Below are positions 1-8,778 of a stretch of DNA of 64,000 nucleotides, in pieces. This DNA comes from Sphingobacteriales bacterium (GTDB lineage Bacteria > Bacteroidota > Bacteroidia > Chitinophagales > Chitinophagaceae). Made by a program: the position numbers and the translations under genes. Within the stretch, counting starts at the first letter, position 1. Each line of letters starts with the position of its first letter. The notes under the pieces were generated by a model that saw only the letters and a list, made by a program, of their open reading frames with translations, was not told where the DNA came from and did no database searches. The DNA is taken from positions 384,811 through 448,810 of the forward strand of contig RXJG01000005.1 of assembly GCA_003963365.1 (NCBI GenBank), in the 5' to 3' direction.

Positions 1-81
1 GCTGAAATTGAAACCACAGCCGGTTTATATCCAGTACCAGTAAAGTTTCATTTATTTCCCCCGGGTAAAATGGTATGTTGA
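1..81 (+). CDS. C-terminal end of an unidentified protein (partial)
   Basis: The frame starting at base 1 is open and ends at a TGA at 79-81, giving a 26-residue tail that ends in PPGKMVC. The start lies outside the window. I do not recognise the family from so short a piece. An imperfect alternative is that this is intergenic DNA read in an open frame by chance. A 7-bp inverted repeat (TTGTTAC / GTAACAA, 96-114) lies just downstream. It is not followed by a T-run, so I do not call it a terminator. Confidence 0.35.
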   Translation, partial: AEIETTAGLYPVPVKFHLFPPGKMVC

Positions 82-154
82 TATTTTAAGATTGATTGTT
101 ACTGCTTGTAACAAAAAATATTTGCTTAATTTGTAAAACTCAACCTAAAAAATT

Positions 155-310
155 ATGTCGTTATTAAATTCCGGAAAAAACAAAAAGGATAAAAAGAAAG
201 GCGGACCAACAGCAGCGAAAACAGGTTTTCCTGCACCCAAGGGAAAATTTAACTCAAAAGCTCCGGCCAAAGCTACCCGGTTAACTGGTGGTACTAACAG
301 GGGTGCATAA
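155..310 (+). CDS. Small basic lysine-rich protein (51 aa)
   Basis: This is a short complete frame, ATG at 155 and TAA at 308-310. The product is very basic: a KNKKDKKKG stretch at residues 8-16, then Ala/Pro/Lys/Thr-rich sequence with no hydrophobic segment and no cysteine. From memory, proteins of this length and lysine-rich start recur as hypothetical proteins in Chitinophagaceae; no function is known to me. It could bind nucleic acid because of its charge, but that is only inference. It stands alone, convergent with the DUF2490 gene. Confidence 0.55.
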   Translation: MSLLNSGKNKKDKKKGGPTAAKTGFPAPKGKFNSKAPAKATRLTGGTNRGA

Positions 311-342
311 CAGGTAAAAGAACTGGTGCAGGGTAAGCATAT

Positions 343-1092
343 TTATTTTTTGCACCAGGAACCATTGTAATAAAAGAACAGGCGGAAGGTATCGTTGGAG
401 TCGTACTGGTAACCGCTGTACTTCTGCTGGTACACTTTCATATAGCCCATATCGAAACTCAAACGGTGATTAATATTTTGTTTGATCCCGATGAAGTAGC
501 GGTTCTGATCAAAAGTATTGTACACTACTTCTTTTCCAAACTGGATATTCAATTCATCAGCTATTACTAATGATGGTAAATGTTTATTCTTAAAAACTGG
601 TATGGTGGCACTCAGTAAATAACGGATACGGTCAGTGAACCGGTTTTGTCCGGAGAATTTATCGTTCACCATTTTTTGCTGCCAGCGTTGTTCATTGCGA
701 AGCCGCTGCAATAAATTAATCTTTCCAATGGAAGAACTGTATTGCAGCTGTTGGTAAATACGATTTTCATTTGAATAAGTTTTCCAGCCGGCAATAGCAG
801 GAGCTACCCACATATGACCATAACCAGCAGCAACATATAAATGAGGATTGATGTTATAAGCTAACGCTGCTCTTACAAAATAAAAGTTTGGGTCAGCTAA
901 AAAATGATTGCGGCGTACATGCACATCAGCCAGTACACTCCATTTTTTATAAATATCTGTTTTGGTGTTGATGCTAAACCAACTTTGTGACTGATGATTG
1001 ATTTCTTTTGCTTTGTTTTGTGCAGATAAATCAATAAAAGCATTTAAAAAAAACAGCACCAGTAAACTGATAACACGAATAAATTTTTTCAT
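343..1092 (-). CDS. DUF2490 family outer-membrane-like protein
   Basis: A 249-residue protein with an N-terminal signal peptide (hydrophobic residues about 5-24, ending SAQ). The rest is rich in aromatic residues and alternating polar/apolar strands, with basic Arg/Gln motifs such as RLRNEQRW. This matches the DUF2490 family, predicted small beta-barrels of unknown function common in Bacteroidota. In transcription order it follows the AspT/YidE-type transporter after a 15-bp gap, so the two are probably cotranscribed. A structural or porin-like role in the outer membrane is inferred from the strand pattern, not shown. Confidence 0.7.
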   Translation of the reverse strand: MKKFIRVISLLVLFFLNAFIDLSAQNKAKEINHQSQSWFSINTKTDIYKKWSVLADVHVRRNHFLADPNFYFVRAALAYNINPHLYVAAGYGHMWVAPAIAGWKTYSNENRIYQQLQYSSSIGKINLLQRLRNEQRWQQKMVNDKFSGQNRFTDRIRYLLSATIPVFKNKHLPSLVIADELNIQFGKEVVYNTFDQNRYFIGIKQNINHRLSFDMGYMKVYQQKYSGYQYDSNDTFRLFFYYNGSWCKK

Positions 1093-1107
1093 AACAAAGG
1101 AATATGC

Positions 1108-2775
1108 TTACGCAAATAAAAGGATGAGCAATTGGGCTGCTACTATCCGTAATATCATGGTAAGCGGGTAAACGGTAGCATAGGTAACGGATGGAATATC
1201 GCTGCCGGCTAATTTGGTAGCAAAGGCTAATGCCGGCGGGTCAGTAGAAGCGCCGGCCAATAGACCACATATTTCAAAATAGGTTTTGCGAAAATATTTT
1301 CTTGCAATGATTCCTATCAACAACAACGGAACAATGGTAATCACTACTCCCATCACCATCCATATCCATCCTCTTCCATCTGCAAAAGCAATAGATAGGT
1401 TTTTACCACTGCTTAATCCAACACTGGCTAAGAATAAACTAATACCCAATTCACGAATCATTAAGTTGGCACTGTTGGTAGTGTAGTTATTGAGGTATAA
1501 TAAATTTCCAAAGCGGCTTAATATCAAAGCAGCAATCAATGGTCCCCCTGCCATACCAATCTTAACAGCTACCGGTATGTTGGGAAAATGAAAAGGAATG
1601 CTTCCTAATACAACACCTAATACAATTCCTAAAAATATCGGGGCTAAATCAGGTACTTCTAATTTCTTTAAAGAGTTACCCATTGCATTGCTCACCCATT
1701 CCAGTCCTTCTTTTGTTCCCACTGCTTTTACGGTATCTCCTAATTGTAAAAACATATCGCCATGTGGTACCATTTCAATACCGGCACGGTTTAGTCTTGT
1801 TAAGGTAAAATCATGCTGGTGCAGTTCGGGTATATCGCCTAAGCGTTTATGTGTTACTTCCGAACGGGTAACCACAATATGCATGGAGCTGATCTGGCTC
1901 TCCGGCATTTTTCTTAAATCAATATCAGCAATGGGGCCAACTAATAATTTCAATTGTTCTACTGTTTGCCTGGAAGCAACGATCAATAACACATCTTTTC
2001 CCGCTAAAATAGTTGTGGGTGTAGGTGTGATGATTTCATCGTTATGATACATCCGTGATACAACGATGGGTTCTTTCAGCAATTCAAACAACTTACGCAA
2101 TGGCTGACCAATGAGTTGTTTGTTTTCCAAATGTAAGTGAATGGATAAAGGACGATTAGAACGCAACCTACCCAGCTTACGGTGAAACTCCTGTTCATCG
2201 GTCATATTAATACCAAATATCTTTTTCAATAACAGCAATGATCCAATGATGCCAAACACACCCAACGGATAAGTAACTGCATACGCCAGTGTAATAAGAG
2301 ATTTATCTGTTCCGGTAATATTCAAATCACTTACCGCAGCCTGTGCGGCAGCTAAGCCTGGTGTATTGGTAACTGCACCACTCATCACCCCTGCCATTAC
2401 AGAAATATGATTACCGCTGAAATAATATAAGATGCAGGTAAGCAGGACACCTGTTAATACAATAGCACCAGCGAGAATATTATTACCCAATGCATTCTTT
2501 TTGAGTGATGCAAAAAAACCGGGACCAACCTGTAAACCGATTGAATACACAAACAATATCAGTCCGAACTCTTTTAAAAAATCTTCTGTTCCTTTATCTA
2601 CACTCACGCCTGCATAAGAAAAAAGCATTCCGGCAAACAGTACCCAGGTAACACCCAGTGATATGCCGGCTACTTTTACTCTCCCCAGCCATATTCCAAT
2701 GGCGATTACCAACCCGTAAATAATTACTGATTGTGCAATGGAAGTTTGTGTAAATAATTTTATAAGCCAGTCCAT
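1108..2775 (-). CDS. AspT/YidE/YbjL-type membrane transporter
   Basis: A 555-residue inner-membrane protein. The order is a hydrophobic block of about five or six segments (residues 1-190), a soluble middle of about 200 residues that fits two TrkA_C (RCK_C) domains, then a second hydrophobic block (about 375-555). The repeated half-motifs GxxxGxxSGAVTNTPG near 130 and GLLAGASTDPPAL near 510 are the duplicated signature of the aspartate:alanine antiporter-like family (AspT_YidE_YbjL duplication). Members exchange or export small carboxylates or amino acids; the substrate here cannot be read from sequence. It is followed by the DUF2490 gene and preceded by the pckG terminator. Confidence 0.85.
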   Translation of the reverse strand: MDWLIKLFTQTSIAQSVIIYGLVIAIGIWLGRVKVAGISLGVTWVLFAGMLFSYAGVSVDKGTEDFLKEFGLILFVYSIGLQVGPGFFASLKKNALGNNILAGAIVLTGVLLTCILYYFSGNHISVMAGVMSGAVTNTPGLAAAQAAVSDLNITGTDKSLITLAYAVTYPLGVFGIIGSLLLLKKIFGINMTDEQEFHRKLGRLRSNRPLSIHLHLENKQLIGQPLRKLFELLKEPIVVSRMYHNDEIITPTPTTILAGKDVLLIVASRQTVEQLKLLVGPIADIDLRKMPESQISSMHIVVTRSEVTHKRLGDIPELHQHDFTLTRLNRAGIEMVPHGDMFLQLGDTVKAVGTKEGLEWVSNAMGNSLKKLEVPDLAPIFLGIVLGVVLGSIPFHFPNIPVAVKIGMAGGPLIAALILSRFGNLLYLNNYTTNSANLMIRELGISLFLASVGLSSGKNLSIAFADGRGWIWMVMGVVITIVPLLLIGIIARKYFRKTYFEICGLLAGASTDPPALAFATKLAGSDIPSVTYATVYPLTMILRIVAAQLLILLFA

Positions 2776-2792
2776 AAATTAAAACTTAAAAT

Positions 2793-2824
2793 AAACAGGC
2801 AACAGTATACGCCGTTGCCTGTTT
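2793..2824 (-). terminator. Hairpin terminator after pckG
   Basis: A perfect 11-bp inverted repeat (AAACAGGCAAC / GTTGCCTGTTT) with a 10-base loop lies between pckG and the transporter. On the minus strand it is followed by an A/T-rich stretch containing T-runs, as expected for an intrinsic terminator of pckG. Confidence 0.65.
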
Positions 2825-2852
2825 GGTTGAACAAGAAATAGCAGGCAACCGT

Positions 2853-4739
2853 TTATACTCTTTCTGGTGCTAATCCCCAATGTTCCGGTGAACGCCAGAG
2901 AGCAGACAATAACAACTCACGCATGAAGAAAAATTCCTTTGGTAGTTTGTCGTACATACGTTCAAACAACTCTTCATGAGATAATAATTCCTGTTTACCG
3001 GGTTCACGGTCTACAGTCATTATTTTAGCAAAATCTTCTTTGGTAAAGTTTTCCATACCAGTCCAGTCAATATCTTCATATCTTGGCATCCAACCCAGTG
3101 GGCTTTCTACAGAAGAAGCACCACCTCTTATTCTTTGCACAATCCATTTTAACACACGGATGTTTTCACCGAAGCCGGGCCAAATAAAATTCCCTTTTTC
3201 ATCTTTACGGAACCAGTTCACACCAAAAATTCTTGGAGGGTTGGGCAGGTCACGGCCAAATTGTAACCAGTGGTTTACATAATCACCAATATGATAACCC
3301 ATAAAAGGTAACATGGCAAAGGGATCACGGCGTACTTTACCCAGGTCACCAAAAGCAGCAGCCGTCATTTCACTTCCCATCGTGGTGGCCAGGTACACCC
3401 CAAAGTTCCAGTTGAATGATTGGTATACTAAAGGAACACCGGTGCTTCTTCTTCCGCCAAAGATGAACCCTGCAACGGGTACCCCTTGCGGATTATCCCA
3501 TTCTTCATCAATAGCAGGGTTCTGATAAGCCGGAGCAGTAAATCTTGAATTTGGGTGTGCTGCCGGTTTGCCGCTGTTTTTATCATATGGCTTGCCATGC
3601 CAGTCGGTTAATCCATCGGGAACTTCTTTAGTTAATCCTTCCCACCATACATCTTTATCAGCGGTAATGGCTACGTTGGTAAAGATGGTATTCTCTCTAA
3701 TGCTTTCCATAGCATTAGGATTGGTTTTATAGTTAGTACCGGGAGCAACACCAAAGTAACCAGATTCAGGGTTGATGGCATAGAGTTGTCCGTCTTCTCC
3801 TTTATGTATCCAGGCAATATCATCACCTACTGTTGTAATCTTCCAGCCCTGCCCGACTCCGTCATCCAGGCGGACATCAAATTGCTTGGGTGGAATAAGC
3901 ATGGCAAAGTTTGTTTTACCACAGGCACTGGGGAATGCAGCAGCCACATACGTCTTTTCTTTATCGGGAGATTCAACACCCATCAGCAACATATGTTCTG
4001 CCAGCCAGCCTTCTTCTCTTCCCATTACAGAAGCGATACGTAATGCAAAACATTTTTTACCCATCAACGCATTACCGCCATAACCACTACCATAAGAAAT
4101 GATCAGTCTTTCATCAGGGAAATGAGAAATATATTTTACATCAGGATTGCATGGCCAGTTACTGTCTTTTTCATTTGCAGCCAACGGCGCCCCCACTGTG
4201 TGCAGGCATTTTACATAGCCATTGCGTTTTATATATGGCAACACCTTTTCACCCATGCGGGTCATAATACGCATATTCACCACCACATATTCTGAGTCGG
4301 TAATTTGAACACCGTATCTTGAATAGGGAGAACCTAAAGGACCCATACAAAAAGGAATCACATATAATGTTCTTCCTGCCATGCTGCCCTGAAGAAGATC
4401 ATTTAGTTTTTTCTTCATCTGGTCTGGCTGCATCCAGTTATTGGTAGGACCAGCATCTTCTTTACGGCGACTGCAGATAAATGTTTTGTCTTCCACACGG
4501 GCCACATCGCTGGGGTCGCTGAAGCAGGCAAAACTATTGGGACGTTTTTCGGGATTTAAGGGAATAAAAGTTCCTTTTTTTACAAGCAACTGGCAAAGAC
4601 CATCATATTCCTCCTGTGAACCATCACACCAGTGAACAGATTTGGCTTCACATAAAGCGGCAATTTGTTTTACCCATGTTTCCAGCTCTGCTTTGGCCGG
4701 AGTGATGTCTAGTGCAAACAAATTAGATTGTGGTAACAT
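2853..4739 (-). CDS. pckG: Phosphoenolpyruvate carboxykinase (GTP)
   Basis: A 628-residue enzyme that interconverts oxaloacetate and phosphoenolpyruvate with GTP, a cytosolic step of gluconeogenesis or anaplerosis. Family marks are the P-loop with the reactive cysteine ([13 protein letters not shown], about residue 270), the metal/kinase-2 motif VGDDIAW near 305, and [13 protein letters not shown] in the second half. Length fits the GTP-dependent family of about 600-630 residues rather than the shorter ATP type. An upstream in-frame ATG would add 17 basic residues. I chose the ATG at 4739 because the N-terminus then starts at MLPQSNLF, like normal family members. It is a single gene with its own terminator. 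Confidence 0.95.
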   Translation of the reverse strand: MLPQSNLFALDITPAKAELETWVKQIAALCEAKSVHWCDGSQEEYDGLCQLLVKKGTFIPLNPEKRPNSFACFSDPSDVARVEDKTFICSRRKEDAGPTNNWMQPDQMKKKLNDLLQGSMAGRTLYVIPFCMGPLGSPYSRYGVQITDSEYVVVNMRIMTRMGEKVLPYIKRNGYVKCLHTVGAPLAANEKDSNWPCNPDVKYISHFPDERLIISYGSGYGGNALMGKKCFALRIASVMGREEGWLAEHMLLMGVESPDKEKTYVAAAFPSACGKTNFAMLIPPKQFDVRLDDGVGQGWKITTVGDDIAWIHKGEDGQLYAINPESGYFGVAPGTNYKTNPNAMESIRENTIFTNVAITADKDVWWEGLTKEVPDGLTDWHGKPYDKNSGKPAAHPNSRFTAPAYQNPAIDEEWDNPQGVPVAGFIFGGRRSTGVPLVYQSFNWNFGVYLATTMGSEMTAAAFGDLGKVRRDPFAMLPFMGYHIGDYVNHWLQFGRDLPNPPRIFGVNWFRKDEKGNFIWPGFGENIRVLKWIVQRIRGGASSVESPLGWMPRYEDIDWTGMENFTKEDFAKIMTVDREPGKQELLSHEELFERMYDKLPKEFFFMRELLLSALWRSPEHWGLAPERV

Positions 4740-4967
4740 ATACTTTCTTTTATAGTTTCTGGGATTATTAAATATACGGCGAGCAATCAAATGGGCAATA
4801 AGAACATTTTCTTACGCAGCTCAAAGGTTGTACACAACAGTTTATTTACAGATGCTTAGAATCAATGATGGGGATGACTTTAATTAGGCTAACAGAGAAT
4901 GCCAGATTTTTTCACAATAGTTTATTATGAGCTTTGAAGGGATTAACTTGCAGGCTTACATTTCTTT

Positions 4968-7319
4968 ATGCAGGACTATTTACGAGGATTAAACGAGCGG
5001 CAGATTGAAGCCGCAACACATATAAACGGACCGTTGATGATTGTGGCTGGTGCCGGCAGTGGTAAAACCAAAGTGCTCACAACCCGTATTGCTCATTTAA
5101 TGGCAAACGGTGTGGATGCTTTCAACATATTAGCTCTCACCTTTACCAATAAGGCAGCGAAGGAGATGAAGGAAAGGGTGGAGAAAATATTGGGCAACAG
5201 CGATGCCCGTAATTTATACATCGGAACTTTCCACAGTGTGTTTGCCAGGATACTGAGAGGCGAAGCACATAAACTGGGTTATCCCAGCCAGTTCACTATT
5301 TATGATACGGATGATGCCAAGAGTGTAGTGAAGACGGTTATCAACGAACTGAATTTGGATGATAAACATTATAAACCCAATGTAGTTTATAATAGAATTT
5401 CTTCTGCCAAGAATGCGCTGGTTACGGCACAGGAGTATGCCACTGATTATTATATTCAGCAGGAAGATATGCGGGCCAACCGTCCGGCTATTGCACAGAT
5501 TTATGATGCGTATGTAAAACGTTGTTTTAAAAACGGGGCGATGGATTTTGATGACCTGTTGCTGAAGTTTTATGAATTGCTGAAAACCTTTCCTGAATCA
5601 CTCAGCAAATTCCAGCATAAGTTTAAATACATTTTAATTGATGAGTACCAGGATACCAATCCTGCACAATATGAAATCATTAAGCTGTTAGGCGCCATGC
5701 ATGAGAATGTGTGTGTGGTGGGTGATGATGCACAAAGTATTTACAGTTTCCGTGGCGCTACTATTCAAAACATCTTACAGTTTCAGAAAGATTATGATAA
5801 TGTAAAAGTGGTGAAGCTGGAACAGAATTACCGCAGTACCAAAAACATTCTGCATGTTGCCAATGAAGTTATTGCCAACAATAAAGGCCAGATTGAAAAA
5901 GTATTGTTTACTGAAAATGGTGAAGGAGAGAAAATCAAACTCGTCCGTACCATGACGGATAATGATGAAGGAAAATTTGTGGCGGATGCTATACAGGAAC
6001 AAAAACTCCGTAATCATTTTCATAATAAAGATTTTGCCATTCTCTATCGTACCAATGCACAAAGCCGTGCTTTTGAAGAAGCATTGAGAAGAATGGGCAT
6101 TCCTTATACCATTTATGGTGGCATCAGCTTTTATCAGCGTAAGGAGATTAAAGATTTACTGGCCTACCTGCGCATTATCGTTAATGCTAAAGATGAGGAA
6201 TCATTAAAACGCATTATTAATTACCCGGTGCGTGGCATTGGTAAAACATCTATTGATAAAATGGTATTGTTTGCCAATGAAAACAATATTTCCATGTGGG
6301 AAGTATTGGAGAGAGCGGCACAGTTTGGTTTTAAAGGCGGCACTTTACAGGCAATTGAAGATTTTGTGCTGATGATAAAAAGCTTTGCCAGCATGCTGCA
6401 AACCAAGAATGCTTATGAAGTAGCCGTGCATGTAGGCAAACAAACCAATTTGGTAAAAGAATTATTCAACGATAAAAGTACCGAAGGTGTACAGCGGTAT
6501 GAAAACATACAGGAGTTGCTTAACTCTATTAAAGAATGGATTGAAACACCGGATAATGATGAAGGCGAAGTAGTAGATAAATCATTAGGTGGTTACCTGC
6601 AACAGATCACATTACTTACCGATGCTGATGAAAAAGATCCAAACGCAGATACTGTGAAATTGATGACGATACATGCAGCAAAAGGTTTAGAGTTTGAATG
6701 TGTATTTGCTGCGGGATTGGAAGAAATGCTTTTCCCCAATGCTATGAGCATTAATACCAGGGAAGAGCTGGAAGAAGAACGCCGTTTGTTTTATGTAGTT
6801 ATTACAAGAGCTAAGAAAAAACTCTGGATCACTTATGCCAACAGCCGCTATCGCTTTGGTTCGTTGGTACAAAATGAACCCAGCCGTTTTATTGGTGAAA
6901 TCCCTGAATCGCATATTGATAAAAGTTATGCCGGTGGTGGTGTAAAGAACCAGGGGGCTGGTTTTGGAAGTGGTTCAGCTTTTGACCGTATGCGGGGTGG
7001 TTTTGGTTATAGTGCTGCGCAGGATGCTGAAAAAAGATATGGACCTCCGCCCACTAAAAAACAATCCACTACTCCATCCTATTTAGCTCCTAAACCCACG
7101 GCACCAAAAGTAGTGGAGCATAAACCAAGCGAAGATTTTGTTGCCAGTGATACCAGCACTTTACAGGTGGGACAAAAAGTAGAACATCAAAAATTTGGTT
7201 TTGGTGAAGTGGTAAAACTGGAAGGGGCTGCACACAACCCTATTGCCACAGTGAAGTTTGAGTTGAACGGAGAAAAGAAGATAATGCTTAACTACGCTAA
7301 GCTCCGCATAATAGATTAA
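4968..7319 (+). CDS. UvrD/PcrA superfamily 1 DNA helicase
   Basis: A 783-residue ATP-dependent 3'-5' DNA helicase for nucleotide excision and mismatch repair and removal of stalled transcription. Visible motifs: Walker A AGAGSGKT at 27-34, TFTNKAA just after it, the Walker B motif DEYQDTN near 226, GDDAQSIYSFRGA near 252, QNYRS near 286, and LMTIHAAKGLEF near 567 with VITRAKK further on. The C-terminus (about residues 725-783, VGQKVEHQKFGFGEV) matches the Tudor-like domain that contacts RNA polymerase in PcrA/UvrD. A low-complexity Gly-rich linker precedes it. The 228-bp gap upstream, divergent from pckG, must hold both promoters. Confidence 0.93.
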   Translation: MQDYLRGLNERQIEAATHINGPLMIVAGAGSGKTKVLTTRIAHLMANGVDAFNILALTFTNKAAKEMKERVEKILGNSDARNLYIGTFHSVFARILRGEAHKLGYPSQFTIYDTDDAKSVVKTVINELNLDDKHYKPNVVYNRISSAKNALVTAQEYATDYYIQQEDMRANRPAIAQIYDAYVKRCFKNGAMDFDDLLLKFYELLKTFPESLSKFQHKFKYILIDEYQDTNPAQYEIIKLLGAMHENVCVVGDDAQSIYSFRGATIQNILQFQKDYDNVKVVKLEQNYRSTKNILHVANEVIANNKGQIEKVLFTENGEGEKIKLVRTMTDNDEGKFVADAIQEQKLRNHFHNKDFAILYRTNAQSRAFEEALRRMGIPYTIYGGISFYQRKEIKDLLAYLRIIVNAKDEESLKRIINYPVRGIGKTSIDKMVLFANENNISMWEVLERAAQFGFKGGTLQAIEDFVLMIKSFASMLQTKNAYEVAVHVGKQTNLVKELFNDKSTEGVQRYENIQELLNSIKEWIETPDNDEGEVVDKSLGGYLQQITLLTDADEKDPNADTVKLMTIHAAKGLEFECVFAAGLEEMLFPNAMSINTREELEEERRLFYVVITRAKKKLWITYANSRYRFGSLVQNEPSRFIGEIPESHIDKSYAGGGVKNQGAGFGSGSAFDRMRGGFGYSAAQDAEKRYGPPPTKKQSTTPSYLAPKPTAPKVVEHKPSEDFVASDTSTLQVGQKVEHQKFGFGEVVKLEGAAHNPIATVKFELNGEKKIMLNYAKLRIID

Positions 7320-7344
7320 ATGTTTTTATTTAATAAAACCATTC

Positions 7345-7380
7345 TTGTCTGATAATGATAGACCAGACAACTCTTGATTG
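7345..7380. repeat. Palindrome between uvrD and the RAYT gene
   Basis: TTGTCTG (7345-7351) and CAGACAA (7374-7380) form a 7-bp inverted repeat around a 22-base centre. The centre itself contains a GTCT/AGAC mini-repeat, so alternative hairpins are possible. It could be the uvrD terminator or a REP-like site for the transposase 80 bases downstream. No T-run follows directly, which slightly favours the second reading. Confidence 0.4.
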
Positions 7381-7459
7381 AATATTTTCATGTTAAGTTA
7401 TTCACATTTTTCATGACGGGTATAATACTTGTTATTGATGTGATATAAAAATCTGTTGC

Positions 7460-8083
7460 ATGAAAAACGTTATCCATTTAAGAGAAGCCACGGGCTCCTA
7501 CTTTATCACTTTTAATATCACCGATTGGGTGGATATTTTTATTAAGCCGGTCTACAAACAAATCATCATCCATACCTTAAATCATTTAATTGAACACAAA
7601 GATTTAACTGTATTTGGATGGTGCTTGATGAGCAATCATTTGCACCTGGTAATTAAACCCGGAAGAAATGGTGGAATCGCAGAATTTGAAAAAGAATTCA
7701 AATCCTTTACTGAAAGAAAAATACTGGAGTTTATTTATACTGAACCGGAGATAAGAAGAAAGTGGATGCTGGAACGGTTTGAAACCAATAAACACCCTCT
7801 TGGTATATTGAAAAAATACCAGCTATGGCAAAACAGCAGTAATCCTATATATATCGACATGCGAAAAGTAAGGGTCCTGGCTGAGCATGTTGAATACGTT
7901 CATAAAAATCCGGTAAGGGACCGTATAGTATCTGCGCCGGAAGATTATTTATATTGCTCCGCCCGTGATTATGCAGGAATGGCGGGTTTGGTAAAAGTGA
8001 ATGTGCTGCCGTTAGTGGAGCAATATTTATCTGCTTCGGAAACGGTGCATGATAATTTCTTTGGCAAATACATTTCAAATTAA
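7460..8083 (+). CDS. REP-associated tyrosine transposase (Y1/HUH family)
   Basis: A 207-residue protein with the HUH single-strand nuclease signature SNHLHLV at about 56-62, in a context like the usual MPNHxHLL of RAYT proteins. The C-terminal half has EYVHKNPVRDRIV and then DYLYCSARDY, the usual RAYT ending. The catalytic tyrosine is probably one conserved in the central helix or in this segment. RAYTs are domesticated IS200/IS605 relatives that cut at palindromic REP repeats and normally exist as single immobile genes, as here: I see no partner gene or flanking target duplication. The nearby palindrome at 7345-7380 is a possible substrate. Confidence 0.85.
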   Translation: MKNVIHLREATGSYFITFNITDWVDIFIKPVYKQIIIHTLNHLIEHKDLTVFGWCLMSNHLHLVIKPGRNGGIAEFEKEFKSFTERKILEFIYTEPEIRRKWMLERFETNKHPLGILKKYQLWQNSSNPIYIDMRKVRVLAEHVEYVHKNPVRDRIVSAPEDYLYCSARDYAGMAGLVKVNVLPLVEQYLSASETVHDNFFGKYISN

Positions 8084-8161
8084 AATCACCGGCAATATTT
8101 TTTGTGTAAGCGGTAGTAGCTGATAGCAATATTTATTTACTTTGCAGGCTTCAATACTGCA

Positions 8162-8689
8162 TTGAGAAAAATAATTGTTATACTGCTCCTGGCATGCCTG
8201 TTTATTTACTTGGGCGGATACTGGTTAGTAAGCCAGTACCAGCAGTATGCTATAAAAAAAGAAATGGCTGCAAAAATCAGGGCTTCTTTATTTGCGGCCG
8301 AAACACAACAATTTGTTTTTACCCTGCAGGACAATAAACCCACAGACAATACTTTTTACTGGGAAGAGGAGAATGAATTTCATTACCGGGGAAAGATGTA
8401 TGATGTTATCAGTAAAAAGATAGTTGGAGAAAAGCTATATATTACCTGCATTAACGATAGTAAAGAAGAAGAGCTTATTGATCTTTATATAAGCATTACC
8501 AAAAAGGAAAATAATAAACCAGGTAATACCAGTCCAACCATTCAGCTTATTCTTTCTTTAGTATTTGTTTCTCCCGAAACGTATGTAATACCTTTTTTTA
8601 ATATATCATCTCACCTGCCTGTAAGCGCCTATCAATTCCGCTTACTTAACCGGAGCGGTGATATTTTCATTCCGCCTCCCCAGGTCTGA
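8162..8689 (+). CDS. Membrane-anchored hypothetical protein
   Basis: A 175-residue product if the TTG at 8162 is the start; no ATG gives a full signal segment. Residues 5-25 form one hydrophobic helix, followed by YQQYAIKKEM and a soluble, strand-rich region to the end. I do not recognise a family. A promoter-like TTACTTTGC sequence sits about 16 bases upstream. It lies just before the TonB receptor gene but is separated by 89 bp, so cotranscription is uncertain. Confidence 0.6.
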   Translation: MRKIIVILLLACLFIYLGGYWLVSQYQQYAIKKEMAAKIRASLFAAETQQFVFTLQDNKPTDNTFYWEEENEFHYRGKMYDVISKKIVGEKLYITCINDSKEEELIDLYISITKKENNKPGNTSPTIQLILSLVFVSPETYVIPFFNISSHLPVSAYQFRLLNRSGDIFIPPPQV

Positions 8690-8778
8690 GTTCATTGTCA
8701 ATTAAAGAATAATGTCTTGTTTCATAAGTGAGCAGGCATTAATGCTATTTATTATTTTTTATCAATTATAAACTATTT

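Noticed and set aside
96-114. TTGTTAC/GTAACAA inverted repeat
   Set aside because: Short, with no T-run and no near promoter; nothing supports a role.
8736-8745. GCATTAATGC palindrome before the TonB receptor as a Fur-like operator
   Set aside because: Ten bases of palindrome in A/T-rich DNA arise by chance and do not match the Fur pattern.
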